Positions 35,574 to 48,313 of a stretch of DNA of 64,000 bases are shown here, one piece after another. The number at the start of each line of letters is the position of its first letter. Position 1 is the stretch's first letter. This DNA is from Bactericera cockerelli (lineage: Eukaryota > Arthropoda > Insecta > Hemiptera > Triozidae), in assembly GCA_024516035.1 (NCBI GenBank), contig CM044957.1, positions 15,510,564-15,574,563 on the forward strand, given 5' to 3'. The position numbers were made by a program, and so were the translations under genes. Below the pieces are notes generated by a model, which saw only the letters and a program-made list of their open reading frames with translations, made no database searches and was not told where the DNA came from.

Positions 35574-36012
35574 TGAAAATACACTGCCAATTATGGACAA
35601 AATACTTCCTCGTGATTGGTTCACTTTGTATACACATGGCAATTTTGAGATTTTATACTAAATCGCTTGTATCTCCAAAACCGCTTTACCGATTTTCTTC
35701 AAATTTGTTTTATATGGTAGAATACCGTTATTTTTACATTCTATATCCAACAGAAAATTCTGTATCGGCAAGTCGTAGACTTTTTTTTGCACTTTTTTGT
35801 AGACATTTTTGGATTTTCTTAAATATCAGAGCTATGATTCTTCTTTTACTCTGTCTTATCCCGCTTGAGCAGGGTCGACGTTGTTCAACCTCATGGTTGA
35901 GGTTGGTTTGTTTTGGCACATATCAGAGCTATGATTAAGTTTTTAAAAATACAAAAAATGAACACGATATTTCCGATTTCTAATGTTAGAAATTTCACGG
36001 AAGTAATAATAA
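35574..36012 (+). repeat. dispersed repeat with 3' stem-loop
   Basis: Starts AATACACTGCCAATTATGG and ends in the hairpin CCGATTTCTAATGTTAG..CACGGAAGTAATA. The same ends occur at 41309-41946. Tails alone occur at about 5524, 36285 and 39500. It could be a non-LTR 3' UTR or a Helitron-like terminus; undecided. Confidence 0.6.
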
Positions 36013-38394
36013 AATTACAAATGGTGTGTGGTTTACTATATGTAGAATAGAAGCGTAGAAGTAAAAGTTTAGAGGTCTACCGCTATTGGCCAAGAACCGC
36101 TAGTGCGTAGTGCGAAGTTGGTGAATTTAAAATGGGACCATCGACAATTATATATGTCTCCAATATGTGTAACACGTCCAGAAAATAGAAATACGAGAAA
36201 AAAAAAAAAAAAAAAAAAAAAAAATGAAATCGGACCAAAAGAATATTTTTTTTTTTTTTTACAAAAACAAACACAGTACCTGCATCCGATTTCTAATATA
36301 GAAATTTATCGGAAGTAATAAGCTAGTATGTCCTAACTTTGACATATTTATTCCACCCTACATTTTACAATGTCACACTCACACACATTGTCACAAGAGT
36401 AAGCGCACAGGAGGATGTTTTAACAGTCTATTGAAATCGTAGGACCCAACAGCACATGCAGCAATATGTTAAACGTGTTTGTCGAAACTCCTTCTGTTTA
36501 ATCAAATTAATGTACGTAGGAGTGTTGACGGTGTTGTTAGGTACTTTCGTTAGGAATTGCACTTTTAAATGAATGGTAATCTATGCACAGGTACACTGTA
36601 CGTGTACACTACACATACCTACACAGTATAGCTAAGTGCACATAATATATATTTTTTTAAAAATGAATATTTATTTAAAGAGAGGTCTGTTATTCTGTAA
36701 CATCATAATAATTTATCTGCACACAAAATAATTAAAAAAAAATCATTATAAATATCATACCTACTCTTCTTCTTACTTCTCATAAATGCCTTGTCTCTAA
36801 CAAACGAGGGCGGCATTTTGTGAAAGCCTCCCCACCATGTGATTGCTCAGTGGTCGATATTAATTTGCTTTCGACGAAACTAATTGCCATGGCGGACCTT
36901 CGCACTCAACCCTCAGGCCAAGCAGGCCAGTTGGGGATTTCGCTGAACTTCTCATCTCATAGCACTCATGTCTATTTACAGTCACCCAGCCATACTATTT
37001 ATAGTATCCCAGCCATACTATTTATAGTCTCCCAGCCATACTATTTACAGTCTTCCAGCCATACTATTTACAGTCTGTCCTAGTTCAACTCATGTTTCAA
37101 ATCCCTAAGCCTGACATAATAATAATTATTATGAAAAAATCTATTTTAATTGGCATTGATGGGATGGGATTTTCTTTTCTGCACGAATTCATTTAGGTAT
37201 TAGGTAGGTATATACAAATAAACATATAAAATTAAGTACCTACCCATCTATGTATATAAAATTCATGTACTCTGCATATTATTATTTGTAATTTTATTAT
37301 TATTTTGCAGTGATTTTTATAACTAAACTATTAATTTTCTTATAATCCACTAAATTTTAGTTAATTTTGATGACGGTAAAATTAAACATTGGTCTTGACA
37401 TTAAAAATCTAATCTTAGACCTGTCCCTGACTATTGAAAAAATCTCAATAACAGTTTGAGTGATAAAAACAAATTATCAAAATAAATGTTTAGCTAATAG
37501 TTAAATCATAAGCACCTAAAGATATCTGAACCATCTGATGTATCTATATTTTATTGACTTCTTTCTTCAGATTTACTTGAGATAAATGTTACAGTAATAC
37601 AAATGGTGATAGATAATACTTACCTAACAAATAGTGAAGTAAGTTCATATTGAAATTTCTCTGTGGCGAGCAAATGAGCATATTTCTTACGTATTTGTCA
37701 ACGTGAACAAATGGCTATTTTCTTTTATCAATATGTAGGTATTTTACCTCTAGATAAAGTCGAACTGAGACATAAGAGTACCGTCATTTTTTCCCCTCTC
37801 ATATTGAGGTTTTTTATGTATGAATAGGTTAATTTCACCTGGAAAAAAATCTCTTTTATCCAGGTTTCTGTTATAGCTCTAAGCTCTAAGTGCTTAAAAA
37901 TATTCATGTTCGACTGTAATACTTCAAAATTATGAAACAGGATTAGATTCAATCTAAACCTGTTTCATAATTTGGTCCCAAGTAGGGAGGGTAATAGACC
38001 ATGATGGATCTTTAGCGGCAACTTTTAAAGAATTTCTAAGTCATCTGTGAAATCTTTCTACAAGTCCATTTTTTTTTTCTTCTACAAGTCCAAATTATAA
38101 AGCCTACTTTGATTTTTCTAAAAAACAAATTAGGCTTTATAACCATTCCTAATAAAAGTTATAACTTGCCCGGACCTTCAGCACCATCGAGTCTCTCTCC
38201 CCTCTATACCCTCCTTGCTAGACGACCAGTCGGGAAATGACTCCCTCATAGCATTCCTCAAAGCCACCAACATATTCCCCAAAATATAACTCGAGGATCC
38301 AGCTTGAACGACAGGCCTACCGCCTTGTTAAAGCGCCGTTAAACCAGGGGGAAAAAAAAAAATAAAAGTTGAAAAGAAAGCAAGGAAAACTCAC
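36013..38394. other. intron 2, no gene; palindrome and small repeats
   Basis: Holds a second stem-loop tail (36225-36321), four units of about 24 bp containing CAGCCATACTATTTAYAGT (36985-37076) and a near-perfect palindrome at 37927-37973. ORFs here show no domain. Confidence 0.5.
37927..37973. repeat. 23-bp-arm palindrome
   Basis: Arms AATTATGAAACAGG.TTAGATT and its complement around a single central C, with one mismatch. It may be a terminal fold-back of a MITE. Confidence 0.8.
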
Positions 38395-38611
38395 CAGCGG
38401 GACCGCCAGGCACAGGGCGAGCAGCCAGATGCACACGATGAACTTGACGGCGCGGGAGAGCTTGGACACGGTGTGGGAGAGGAAGGGATGGCAGATGGCG
38501 ATGTACCGCTCCACGGTGAAAGCGGTGATGGTCAGCACGGTGGCGTTGGACGCTGTCTCCGAGAGGAACGAGAAGAGGACGCAGATGTTGGACCCGAAGG
38601 CGTACTGGGTT
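38395..38611 (-). CDS. PK-R: pyrokinin receptor-like GPCR, exon 2 (TM3, ICL2, TM4)
   Basis: The 217-nt exon follows an acceptor reading TCTGCTCCCCAG and ends at CCGCTG|GTGAGT. It encodes TQYAFGSNICV, with the conserved ECL1 Cys of the TM3 disulphide, then TM3, the E-R-Y triplet (VERYIAICHPF), ICL2 (LSHTVSKLSRAVKF) and TM4 with its Trp (FIVCIWLLALCLAVPL). It enters with one base (completing a Leu codon) and leaves in phase 0. The SETASNATVLTITAFTVERY block is nearly diagnostic of the pyrokinin/PBAN receptor group. The Trp usual in the ECL1 region is absent (HTYYLTQYAFG). It is noticeably more GC-rich than its flanks. Plus-strand ORFs over it are shadows. Confidence 0.9.
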
Positions 38612-40064
38612 CTGGGGAGCAGACGGCGCACAGTGGGGCAAAATTGAAATTTAGCCGGCCAAAAGTGAAAAAACTAAATTGAAGAATTTTGGGTCAAAAT
38701 ATTTTTTTATTTATGTAAAACAATATTCTGCATCAGTTGAAACCAAAAATAGTCCTTTGAAACACTTGGATTTGGCTATGTAAATTTTCAAAGTCAGCAG
38801 TTCTGGTTTGATGACGGGCAAATATATTTATCGACGGTTTCTTTTCAAAATTGTTTGAGTCATAGTGCGTTAGCTGATTGTTTGGGAGTTAAAATTACCA
38901 TGAATTCTTGAACTTCAGGTAATACTTATGTCAGATATATATTTAAAAAAATTCATATATAAGTGATCCTTGACTTTCAACTCCCTAAAGATGGGTCTTC
39001 AAAAAAATTATAATTTCGAGTGTTTTTCAGAAAGAAAGGCAATTTTGTTTATGTTGGGGGCAAAGAGGGGCGATACCCTTTTGTGATTGAGAAAGCTGAA
39101 GTATTGTTCTATTAGATTTTTGACTATTTAGCTGCTAGATTTTGCTCCATTTTGAAATAACAGCTCTTGAAAAGGAGTCCTCCTGGTAGGATTGAACAAC
39201 TCAAGTCCATGATTTAGACTCTAACTTTTGTGCCGCTTATTATTTTCAGATATAAATAATAAAATGTACTACAGTAGTATGAAAGTTTCTTTGGAATTAT
39301 TTTTTTGCCTGTTAGGGCCATCCAGGACCCACCAAAAAAGGCGAATTTATCTGTATATGATATTTATTTTTTCTTTCGAGATCCTACACGTAAGAGTAAG
39401 ACCGACAAAAAAACCAAAGTTGTTCAGGAGGTCATGAAACGTGCAGTAATATGAAAAAATTGAAATCGGAGCAAAAAAATATTTTTTTTTACAAAAACGA
39501 ACACAATACTTAAGATTTCTGATATTAGAAATTTCTCGGAAGTAGAATATCTTAAGAGATAGGTTAATAATATAATATCATAACGAAATTCGTTTGGTAA
39601 TAAAGTAAAAATTGGATGAAAAAATTATAAAACCTAGAAAGGGTTCAGTAGGTATTTAAATAAAAATTTCGGCCGGTTATCGAACCTGGGAAAACCGTTA
39701 TGTAATTTTACTTTGTTAATTGAAGGTACATTTGAAAGAGAAAAAAATTGGAACATAAGAAATGGATCAGATGAATCAGTCATGTTCATTCAACGAGTGT
39801 CCAGCTAAAACTGAGATTTGCCCCACTGTGCGGCGGGGGGGATCAGTATCAGTATAAACAGAAAAGTGAGAAGTTGTACTAGATGTACAAATGTACATGC
39901 ATATCAGAACGTACCTGGACAGCTGTTTCGAGCTTATTTGCTCTCATCAGCAGGTAATAGTTCCGAATATCCATGCCATCAACTAACCTCTCTATTTTAA
40001 TCAGTATAAACAGAAAATTGAGAAGTTGTACTAGTATTCAACTATTGACTTAACTTAACCACTG
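38612..40064. other. intron 1, no gene
   Basis: Contains a stem-loop tail at about 39440-39545 and a 30-bp direct repeat (AGTATAAACAGAAAA..GAGAAGTTGTACTAG) at about 39848 and 40002. Confidence 0.45.
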
Positions 40065-40362
40065 AGCGCGCGATTAGCTCAGTGGTTAAGCACTCGCTCG
40101 CCATGCGGAAGGTCCCGGGTTCGATCTCCCGTGCCGACAAAAATTTGTATTCGTAATTTGGTTACAATTGTTTGTAAGGGATACCTTCCGGTGCGCTCGT
40201 GTTGACCCAGCACCTAATTTGGAAGTATTATGTTACTTCCCGTCCATCAGAGGGGAGGGTAGGCTACAACAAAGACCACAAGCGTCTACAGTAGCTCCTG
40301 TTTCATGGCTACGAAATAAAAACGGCTGTGAAACACTCATCTTTAAAAAAAAAAAAAAAAAA
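40065..40362 (+). repeat. full-length tRNA-headed SINE with poly(A)
   Basis: Head GCGCGATTAGCTCAGTGG, with GTCCCGGGTTCGATCTCCCG as T-arm/B box, a body with GGGATACCTTCCGGTGCGCT, and an A-run at 40345-40362. The acceptor ends do not pair convincingly, so it is a SINE head and not a tRNA gene. Confidence 0.8.
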
Positions 40363-40575
40363 TTGAGAACGTCAAGTTAGAAAGATAAAAATGTTGGGAA
40401 CCACTATGACGAATATTCGTGTTTGTTTTTTGGTTTTAACTTATTTTCCCTCCATTTAGTTTAAAGGTATTTTTTGAGCTTGAAATTAAGAATATATAGG
40501 TATTGGGAAATAAATTATGGACATCAGGCGAAAATTGAACCGAATAAATTTTATTCTATCACCACTTTTTATTTA

Positions 40576-40820
40576 TCTCTATAATATTTATATAAAACAG
40601 AAAAAAGGACTACCTATGTTTGTTTGTTTGTCCGGAGTTGTTTAGCCAAAACGGTAAGAAATAGCTAAAAATGTCTCAGAATTGACCCCCCCCCAAAACC
40701 ATTATCGCTTTCTCCAGAAAAATTATAAAAAGTTCAAATAGGCATTGCTGTCCAGCAGTACGGCCATGCCTTAGTAAATTTGAAATTTAGTCCCGTTGCA
40801 AAGCACGGGCAAACGGCTAG
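40576..40820 (+). mobile_element. short non-autonomous Helitron
   Basis: Starts A|TCTCTATAATATTTATA and ends with hairpin CCCGTTGCAAAGCACGGG, spacer CAAACGG, CTAG, then a host T. Both ends fit Helitron rules. 245 bp, non-coding. Confidence 0.7.
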
Positions 40821-41279
40821 TTATTTTATAGAATATACATAGGTACTTCTTGTTATTAGGAAGGAGACAACGAAAACATTTATTACAACTTCATTTATTC
40901 GTTAAGCATAGAATATTGAAAGGACTTCAGTAATTTTTGAAACATTGGACAGACTCAGATCAGATTCACTTTGAGTGTCCAATGATCTCAGAATCCCATT
41001 TTAGTTAGTTCGGTTTGTGTGGCAGGACCCCCAAAAACATTTTCCAACCGGCCGCGCCTGTATACCTACATAAAAAGGTCATCTTTTCATTACTGTTTTA
41101 ATTACAAAATAATACATACTAATATTACCGTACCGTACAGTATACAAGTACTGACGGACGTAACACCAGAGTTCTTTTTTGCTAACAATTTAAATAAAAG
41201 TCTCACACTTGACAAACTTTCTTCTACATGGTAACTAACTACTGTTGAGTTCATAGAACTTTGGTCGAGCGAAAAATAC

Positions 41280-41308
<29 letters not shown>

Positions 41309-41312
<4 letters not shown>

Positions 41313-41946
41313 CTGCCAATTATAGACACAATACTTCCTCGTGAATGGTAATTAAAATTTTACAACTTTTATTATTCCTAGAATCAGAGATTTTTCACTA
41401 AATCACTTGTATTTACAAAAGTTCTCAACCGATTCTCTTCAAATTTGTTCAAATGATAAAATACCGTTTTTCCTACATTCTGTATTCTGCACAAAAATTT
41501 GTATCGGCAAGTCGTTGACCTTATTTTTTGCCCAACATTTCGGATTTTCTTAAATATCAGAGCTCAATCAAATTTAATTTAAAAATAATTATAAATGCAC
41601 TAATGTAAAACTCAAATACACATACATTTAAAATTTCATCAAAATCGGGTGTACCGTTCAAGAGATATAAGTTAGTGGTCAGGCGCATTGTCTCTATCAC
41701 CGCTAGTGCAAAGTTGATGAATTTAAAATGGGACCAACTAAAGAACGTTCAGTGGTTTCTGAGATTTACACGTTACAAGCAGCGCATTTAACAGACCGAC
41801 AGACAGACACAAAAACAAAGTTACTCAAGAGGTTATCAAACATCCAGAAATATAAAAAAAATTGAAATTAGAGCAAAAAAATATTTTTTATTACAAAAAC
41901 GAACAAAATATTTCCGATTTCTAATATTAGAAATTCCTCGGAAGTA
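41309..41946 (+). repeat. dispersed repeat with 3' stem-loop, second full copy
   Basis: Starts TACACTGCCAATTATAGAC after a long A-run and ends CCGATTTCTAATATTAG..CTCGGAAGTA. Internal blocks (TTGTATCGGCAAGTCGT, TTTCTTAAATATCAGAGC) match 35574-36012. Confidence 0.65.
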
Positions 41947-44900
41947 AAATTAAATACAGAGTAAAGTTATCTGAGCAATCCTGGACATAGTGGAAGTTAT
42001 CACAGAGTATATTTTTTATAAACTCCCTGCTGTCGCGGGCGGAAAGGAAAGCTATCACATTTATACCCCCCGGATGTAAGTCTTGTTATCACAATAGAGA
42101 TATTACCATAGAGGAAAGTTGTGATGCTCATGGGGACCAAAATTGAAATAGATATGTGACAGCGAATATTATCTCGACTTGAAAAAAGTTCATCTAGTCA
42201 GAATACTACATAATCCTCGGGAAACATTTCGAGTGGAAAATCATGAACCACAAACAGAAACGAGGACAAAGGTGCTTGATCTATCTCTGTGCCAAGAAAT
42301 GGTTTGAAGCTTAAGGTATCTTATATTCTTTAGTATGTATTTGTATGCTCGCTGGGTATAATATCACGTAGAACAATTTTATTTTTGGAAGCAATTTTAA
42401 AAAGGTACAAATAAATCATAAAGCGAAGAATTTGGGGTTTCTCGGTCGAGGATATTCATAAAGTTTAACTGATAGCTAGTAATTTATACCCCTAATAATT
42501 CAGGATACTTAAGTATTATTTGTTATGCATACTGTATATTGGTAATAGCAGGCCGCCGCGAGGACCCATGTCCCCCAGAAAACAGATTCTTTAATTCAAT
42601 AATCTTGTACAAAACAGTCTTTCTTAGTCTTTCTTCGCTTGGTAGGAACATCTTGGATAATTTAAATGTGTACATTCCATGTTGCTGTTGTTATTATTTT
42701 TGTTTTTTAACATATGGTTTATATGGTTTATATTTGACATCCAAATGTTAATTTATTATTGAATCACTTTTAAATGTCTAGGATTCGAATTTTAGACATA
42801 TAGAAGTGTTTCAATAATAAGTTGTTCTTCTTCTTTGTGTTACTCTAAAATTTATTCAATGTAAGATTTTCATGTCAAGTTGTATGTGTTGCTTTAGAGG
42901 TTGTTTCTGGTCTCAAAATATGCTGTTTTTGTTGGTGTGGGTTGTAAGCATACAGTCAATTCAATTAATTAAATATTGGTTTGGCTCGATGGGGGTATTT
43001 AATTAGATAAAAAAAATCAAGTTGTAGATATTATCAAGCTCCAAATATATTGTTCTATTCTTTCCTTAATCAATTCACCCATCTGATTGAGACGAAAATT
43101 CACACCTGTGGCCACTTGGGGACTTTTATGGCCATGTCTTAAAATAATTTACTCCACAGTCCTGTTCTCATGTCATGTCGGGTTGCTCAGATTTTATTAA
43201 CATTTCGTTCTGGTTTTTTGTATATAACATTTTTGTATATTTTGTTGTATATAACACCCTGGAGTAGATCAGCCATGTGGACGAAGGAATTAATTAAAAA
43301 GGATTTCTGGCAAAGGGTTCGTGGAAATGTTGGTCAAACGTTAAAGAACTATGTTATGCTTCATGCTTTCTGTTACGTTAGGGTTAGTACAATATTTGCG
43401 TATGACTCACCGAATGTTCGTGAATAAAAGGTAACCACCAGGGGAGGTTAATGCTCAAAGCATTGTGTACCATCCGACCCACAAAGTCTTATTATTATGT
43501 GGTCATATACTCAAATAACTGAGGAAAAATGCAAGTATTGTGTGGGATCCGATCCACAGATCACGAATCCATGCGCTGGATTTTTTACATTACAAATTTA
43601 GCGCCGCGTCGTAACAACACTACCAATGATTGATATAGCTTCCTTATTATTACTATCATTATTATATATGTATTAAGTGTGTACATCAGTCTCTCTCTGC
43701 TAAAAATGACCTTGAGAATTTACTTCCTTCCAGGACCTTTACTTTGATAACAAAGACAGACAAAACATTTTTTAGAGATAAAAGATCTTTTCTTTATAGA
43801 AATTTCTGAAAACTAAAAATATCACGAACCTTGACATTATTATTTTGCTGTACTTAATCTGATGAAAATTGTTTACTAAATAGTATCAAGTAAAATGACA
43901 ATACATTAAGAATTCTGGAAAAAAGACATGGAACCCATACCTAACAATTAAAATAAATACATAATATACGGAGTGGCAGCAGGGTTCTTTTCTGGGAAGA
44001 AACAGTTTGAATGGAAACAACATCATTATTCCTGAAATTTGAGTAATTTACAGGTTTCGCTTTTGTATTTATTAATTTGAACAAGCACGAAAAGTTGGGT
44101 TTTAGAAATCTTTTGGTTCAGCAGTCAGAATGCTTGTATATCTACAAACGGTCAAAATCGAGAAAATGAAGAAGCAAAAGCTTTTCCTTGCGATATTCGA
44201 AGGAATTGCTTCAGTCAAGTATTCATAAAGTTTTGCGAGCATTTACTTTCCCTTGAAAGTAAATGCTTTTCGTTCTTTAGAAGTAAATGGTAGGTACAAG
44301 GATATTTATAGGCCTGACCTCTTCATTTTAGCCCCTCTAACTTACATAAACAGCAATTACTTGTGAGCAAAAGCAAATGCTTGCAAGCAAAAGGAAAATG
44401 AATACGAAAAAGAGCAAAATGATGCTTTTACTTTTACCTTTTCCTTTCGCGTCTTGCTTGTGCTCTAAGAAATTTCTACTTTCCCATGAATATGGCCCAT
44501 TGAGTTGTCTGAGTTGAGTAGTACATTCAGTACAATAATACCTCGGTGTATCAAAAAGTATCTCGGACCTCGGTGAATCTGCTCAAATATTGTATCACCC
44601 AAACATAACCGAAAGCACAAAAATAGTTCCTTAACAAACAGACTTTTGCTTTATCTGCTCAAATAAGAGTTGAATGAGTCGTGGTCAGTTTTCCGACTGT
44701 GTAGTCCATGTGCACAAATTTTATATTTACTTTAACAATTTTATTGTTTTCTGTGTAAATTTCCCGATGGCGCTGAATGATGAATGATGATACTGTTGAT
44801 GTTGTAGTTGTTGGTGTTAATGAGAATGATAATTTTATCATGATGTTACGCCACCCCTCTTTGATATCAAACTGTTTGTGTTTGTTGAACTTTTATTTTA

Positions 44901-45363
44901 CATCATCCTACGTTTTTTCTTTCATCTTTAATTTTTACTTGAATCATTAGAATTTCATTCACTCTTTCATTTTTATTTATGAAACTTCGCCTTCTCCTTT
45001 CCATCTTCTCTTTCTCTCAGGCTCAGCATTGTGCCCTGTGGCCTTACCAAAATAGCTGGGTGTGATTACTCAGAGGCTGGCTTTGATTTGTCACCATTGG
45101 ATGTTCTCGCATTCAATGTATAAGGTGGGAAGCTGGGATAGGGTTTTGCTAGTCTACTTCATGGCTACACTACTTTAACTAATAAATTTCATGTTTGGAT
45201 TTAATGGATTCCATGTTTGCGATTAAATTTCCGCTGCTGCTGATTTTTTTCAGTATGTGTGAATAAATTAATCCGAGAAGTAGGTCTACTCTGTTTTTTT
45301 ATGGTTGGCATCAGGATTTTGATTAACTATTGTAGTTTGTAGTTCCCCTACTCAAGCTGAACA
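41947..45363. other. intron 1, no gene; one inverted SINE and a hairpin
   Basis: A minus copy of the 16231 SINE family lies at about 43428-43580. A perfect 13-bp stem with 4-nt loop (AGCATTTACTTTC-CCTT-complement) lies at 44238-44267. ORFs are short and unrecognised. Confidence 0.45.
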
Positions 45364-45624
45364 TTTTTTTTTTTTTTTGGGGTTTAACGTCGCTTTCAAC
45401 TGCCATGGTCATATCACGACGGGGGTTTTACCCTCCATTCGCAGGAAACTCACAAACCTGCTACACACATTGACCTCACCCAGCCTGAGTGGGGCCGGGA
45501 AAAGCCAGCGTCACGAGAATTAGAATTTGAATGGTCACCCATCCAAGTCTTAACCTCGCTGGATGTCGCTTAACTTCGGTGTTCTGAAGGGAACCGGTGT
45601 ATTCAACATGCCATCGACGCTGGC
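45364..45624 (-). repeat. full-length 5S-rRNA-derived SINE
   Basis: Poly(T) at 45364-45378, family body, then the complement of a full 5S-like head ending at GCCAGCGTCGATGGC (45624). A direct repeat CTGAACA (extending to GCTGAACATTTTT) flanks both ends at 45357 and 45624, consistent with retroposition. Confidence 0.85.
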
Positions 45625-48153
45625 TGAACATTTTTACTATTTATATTTATAAATACTTTTCATTATTATTACACATTGAGGATAATGACACAGTAAGTGT
45701 TTTACACATGCGTAGTTTCCAATTTTATACCTAATACTCTAGTTTAAAGGCTATACAATAATTTTATTATGAGTACACTGAACACTCTCACAGTTTAACA
45801 GATTCTCATTAATAATTTGAATGAAATTCTATGTAACCATACGAAATACGTTTGTTCCAAAGTGCTTTCTTTTTGTCTCGCATTGCCACGTGCCCATTGT
45901 AAATTGCTTTCTCTGATTACTGTTCTTACAAACACTCGGTTGTAGGGATTCCATTTATTACTAACGGTTTCCTTCTCCTCCTTCATGTGGTGTTTCATTT
46001 TGTCCTACTTCTTTCTCTTGTGATTGTTTCTCTTGAATATGTATGGTAAGTAGGTATGTGTATTTTAATTTGGATTCAAATGCATGGACATTTAACATTG
46101 AGCTTTATGGAAGTTTTCCAAGAGAAATAGGTAAGTTTCCATTCTTACTAACCTTATAATCTTGGAGTAAAAAGTGAGAAGAAGACATGTTGAGAAGAGA
46201 AACAGGTAAGTCTGCATTAATTTCAAATAGTTTAACAACTATTATAATATTTTCCCTGTGCTGAGTTTGAACTTGTGACCTGTAAGTGCAAAGACCTCTC
46301 GGCAGAGTATTAGGTTTCTAAGATAATAATATTAGGTAGGTATACCTTGATTCTCAATTGCTCATACGGATATTCATGCAATGGCGATCCTGAGATCTGA
46401 GGAGCTAAGTGGTTATTCGGTTGTGTAGGAATCCGTGAGGCTAGATCCAATACATGAATATAAATCAAATTCACCTTCATATTTAGGTATATTAAATTTG
46501 AGGTATTGGACATGTTTCAATTCTAACGGTTTCACCTCAGATTTAAATTATTGCTGTAAAGCAAAGTAACGCCATCACCCCTGTGCTTCCTTTCAGTCGT
46601 GCTCTTGTCGTATAAAATTAGTAAGTATACCTACCTAAGAAGAGATACTGTTAGTGTCAGTACAATACAGGTATTGCCATGATGCTAATAGTAATGCTAA
46701 AATCTGTTTCTAAATATCGTTTTAAGCTGTTGCTAAATGGACATTTCACATTGAACTTATGTAGGTACCTAATAAAGTCTAGCACCTAGTACTACTACCT
46801 ACTTTAAATATTGATTTGTTTACGATTGTGAGTATATCAATACACTTATGCTGAAAAAATAATAAATGCTGCTGTAGTGGACACTGAACTCAGATACTAG
46901 TACGTATAGTAACAGTATCTACCTCAACAGCGTTAATTCATTCGGGCCTAAATAACGGAAATTAGGTGTTAAAAAAGATGAATAATTCACCGGTATATGA
47001 AAAAGAGTATTCCACGTTCCTGGTTGCTATTGCAATACCCGCTATGCCATCCAGCTCATTAATATTCAGCATTTTATTCACAGTTCAAAGAGTACATGGA
47101 ATATAAAAGAAGCAAGAAAAACTAGGTATCTTCTAACAACAAAGGGAAGAAAGAACTTCAAAAAAAACTAGTACAAACTATATTTATAAAACAAATTTAT
47201 TCAAATATTGTGTAGATATAGCTTATAGCTACTTTAGATACTTACCTAATAATGTGATGCATAAAAAGTAGCAGTCATGAAATGGATGATCTACAAAACT
47301 TTTTCGTCATCAAATAACTTTCCGTGTCAGGTAAGAGTCATGTTTGGAAGAGCAATCAATCTACCAGATTTTTTTTTCCAATAGCAACTAAATTTGGCTC
47401 TGTATTATCTGCCTTACCGATTAGTCATTAGAGATAATACATTATGTACGTATCAATATTTTTGACCCTCCATAGAAAAGACTTGATGTCTCAAGAAAGC
47501 TTTGAAAAAAGCTTTTGGTATTAGGTCCATCAAAGGTGAATTCCAAATTTTGCGGATTAAGAATATTGTGTGATGTTCACAGTAGGTATAGGTACATTCT
47601 TTCAGCCAAGGTTTGAAAATTGTCAAAGCCCTTGAAGATGAATATATTGGTGTCTCAGAAATTATCTATCTCTCATATCAGGTTCTCTAAAGTCTAAAGG
47701 ATAATGCACCCAATTACCCACCCTCTTCGTCGTAGCTTAGCTCACCTTAGCAAAACACACTTAGCGAAGTGACATTATCTTCTGCCTAAAAGCCTCTCGT
47801 CAACTCTAATTCAAAACAAATTAAGATACCGTTGAGTCTTATGTGCGGATTTCCTACACAATACCAGGTGGTTCAAATAAAAATCACTAGATTTTTTTTA
47901 TTAACATTTATTCAACTGTGGTAGCAAATTTGTTGTTCTTGGTATGATTAATTTATCATCAATATCATCATCATAGGGTGGCGTCATCGTGAACGATGAT
48001 AGCCAGACAGTAGAGGAATGACTCAGCACTTCTACCCCCGTCTTTACAAGGAGGCAAATAAATGACAAGGGCCCCTAGAACCAAGCCAATGCTGGTCTAC
48101 TCCCTGTTTATAGTCCCTGTTTATAAATATATATCTCTAAATATATAATAATT
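45625..48153. other. intron 1, nothing recognised
   Basis: AT-rich DNA with GTAGGTACCTA-type runs. No gene or repeat boundary found. Confidence 0.4.
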
Positions 48154-48313
48154 ATATCGCACCCTCAGAATTAGATGGTGATATGTCAAAAATCATGAAT
48201 TTTTTTTTATTACTCTATCGAAATAAGCGAAACGAGACCTTTCGTTTGGTATAAGAATTATAATTCTAGCTCTTACCGTTCCCGAGATAGCGCTAGTGTT
48301 GTTTATTGATTAT

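Noticed and set aside
38369..38682. Plus-strand ORFs of 92 and 69 codons and a second minus frame
   Set aside because: Shadows of receptor exon 2.
40065..40140. Functional tRNA gene
   Set aside because: A and B boxes are present but the acceptor arms do not pair, and it continues into a SINE body with poly(A).
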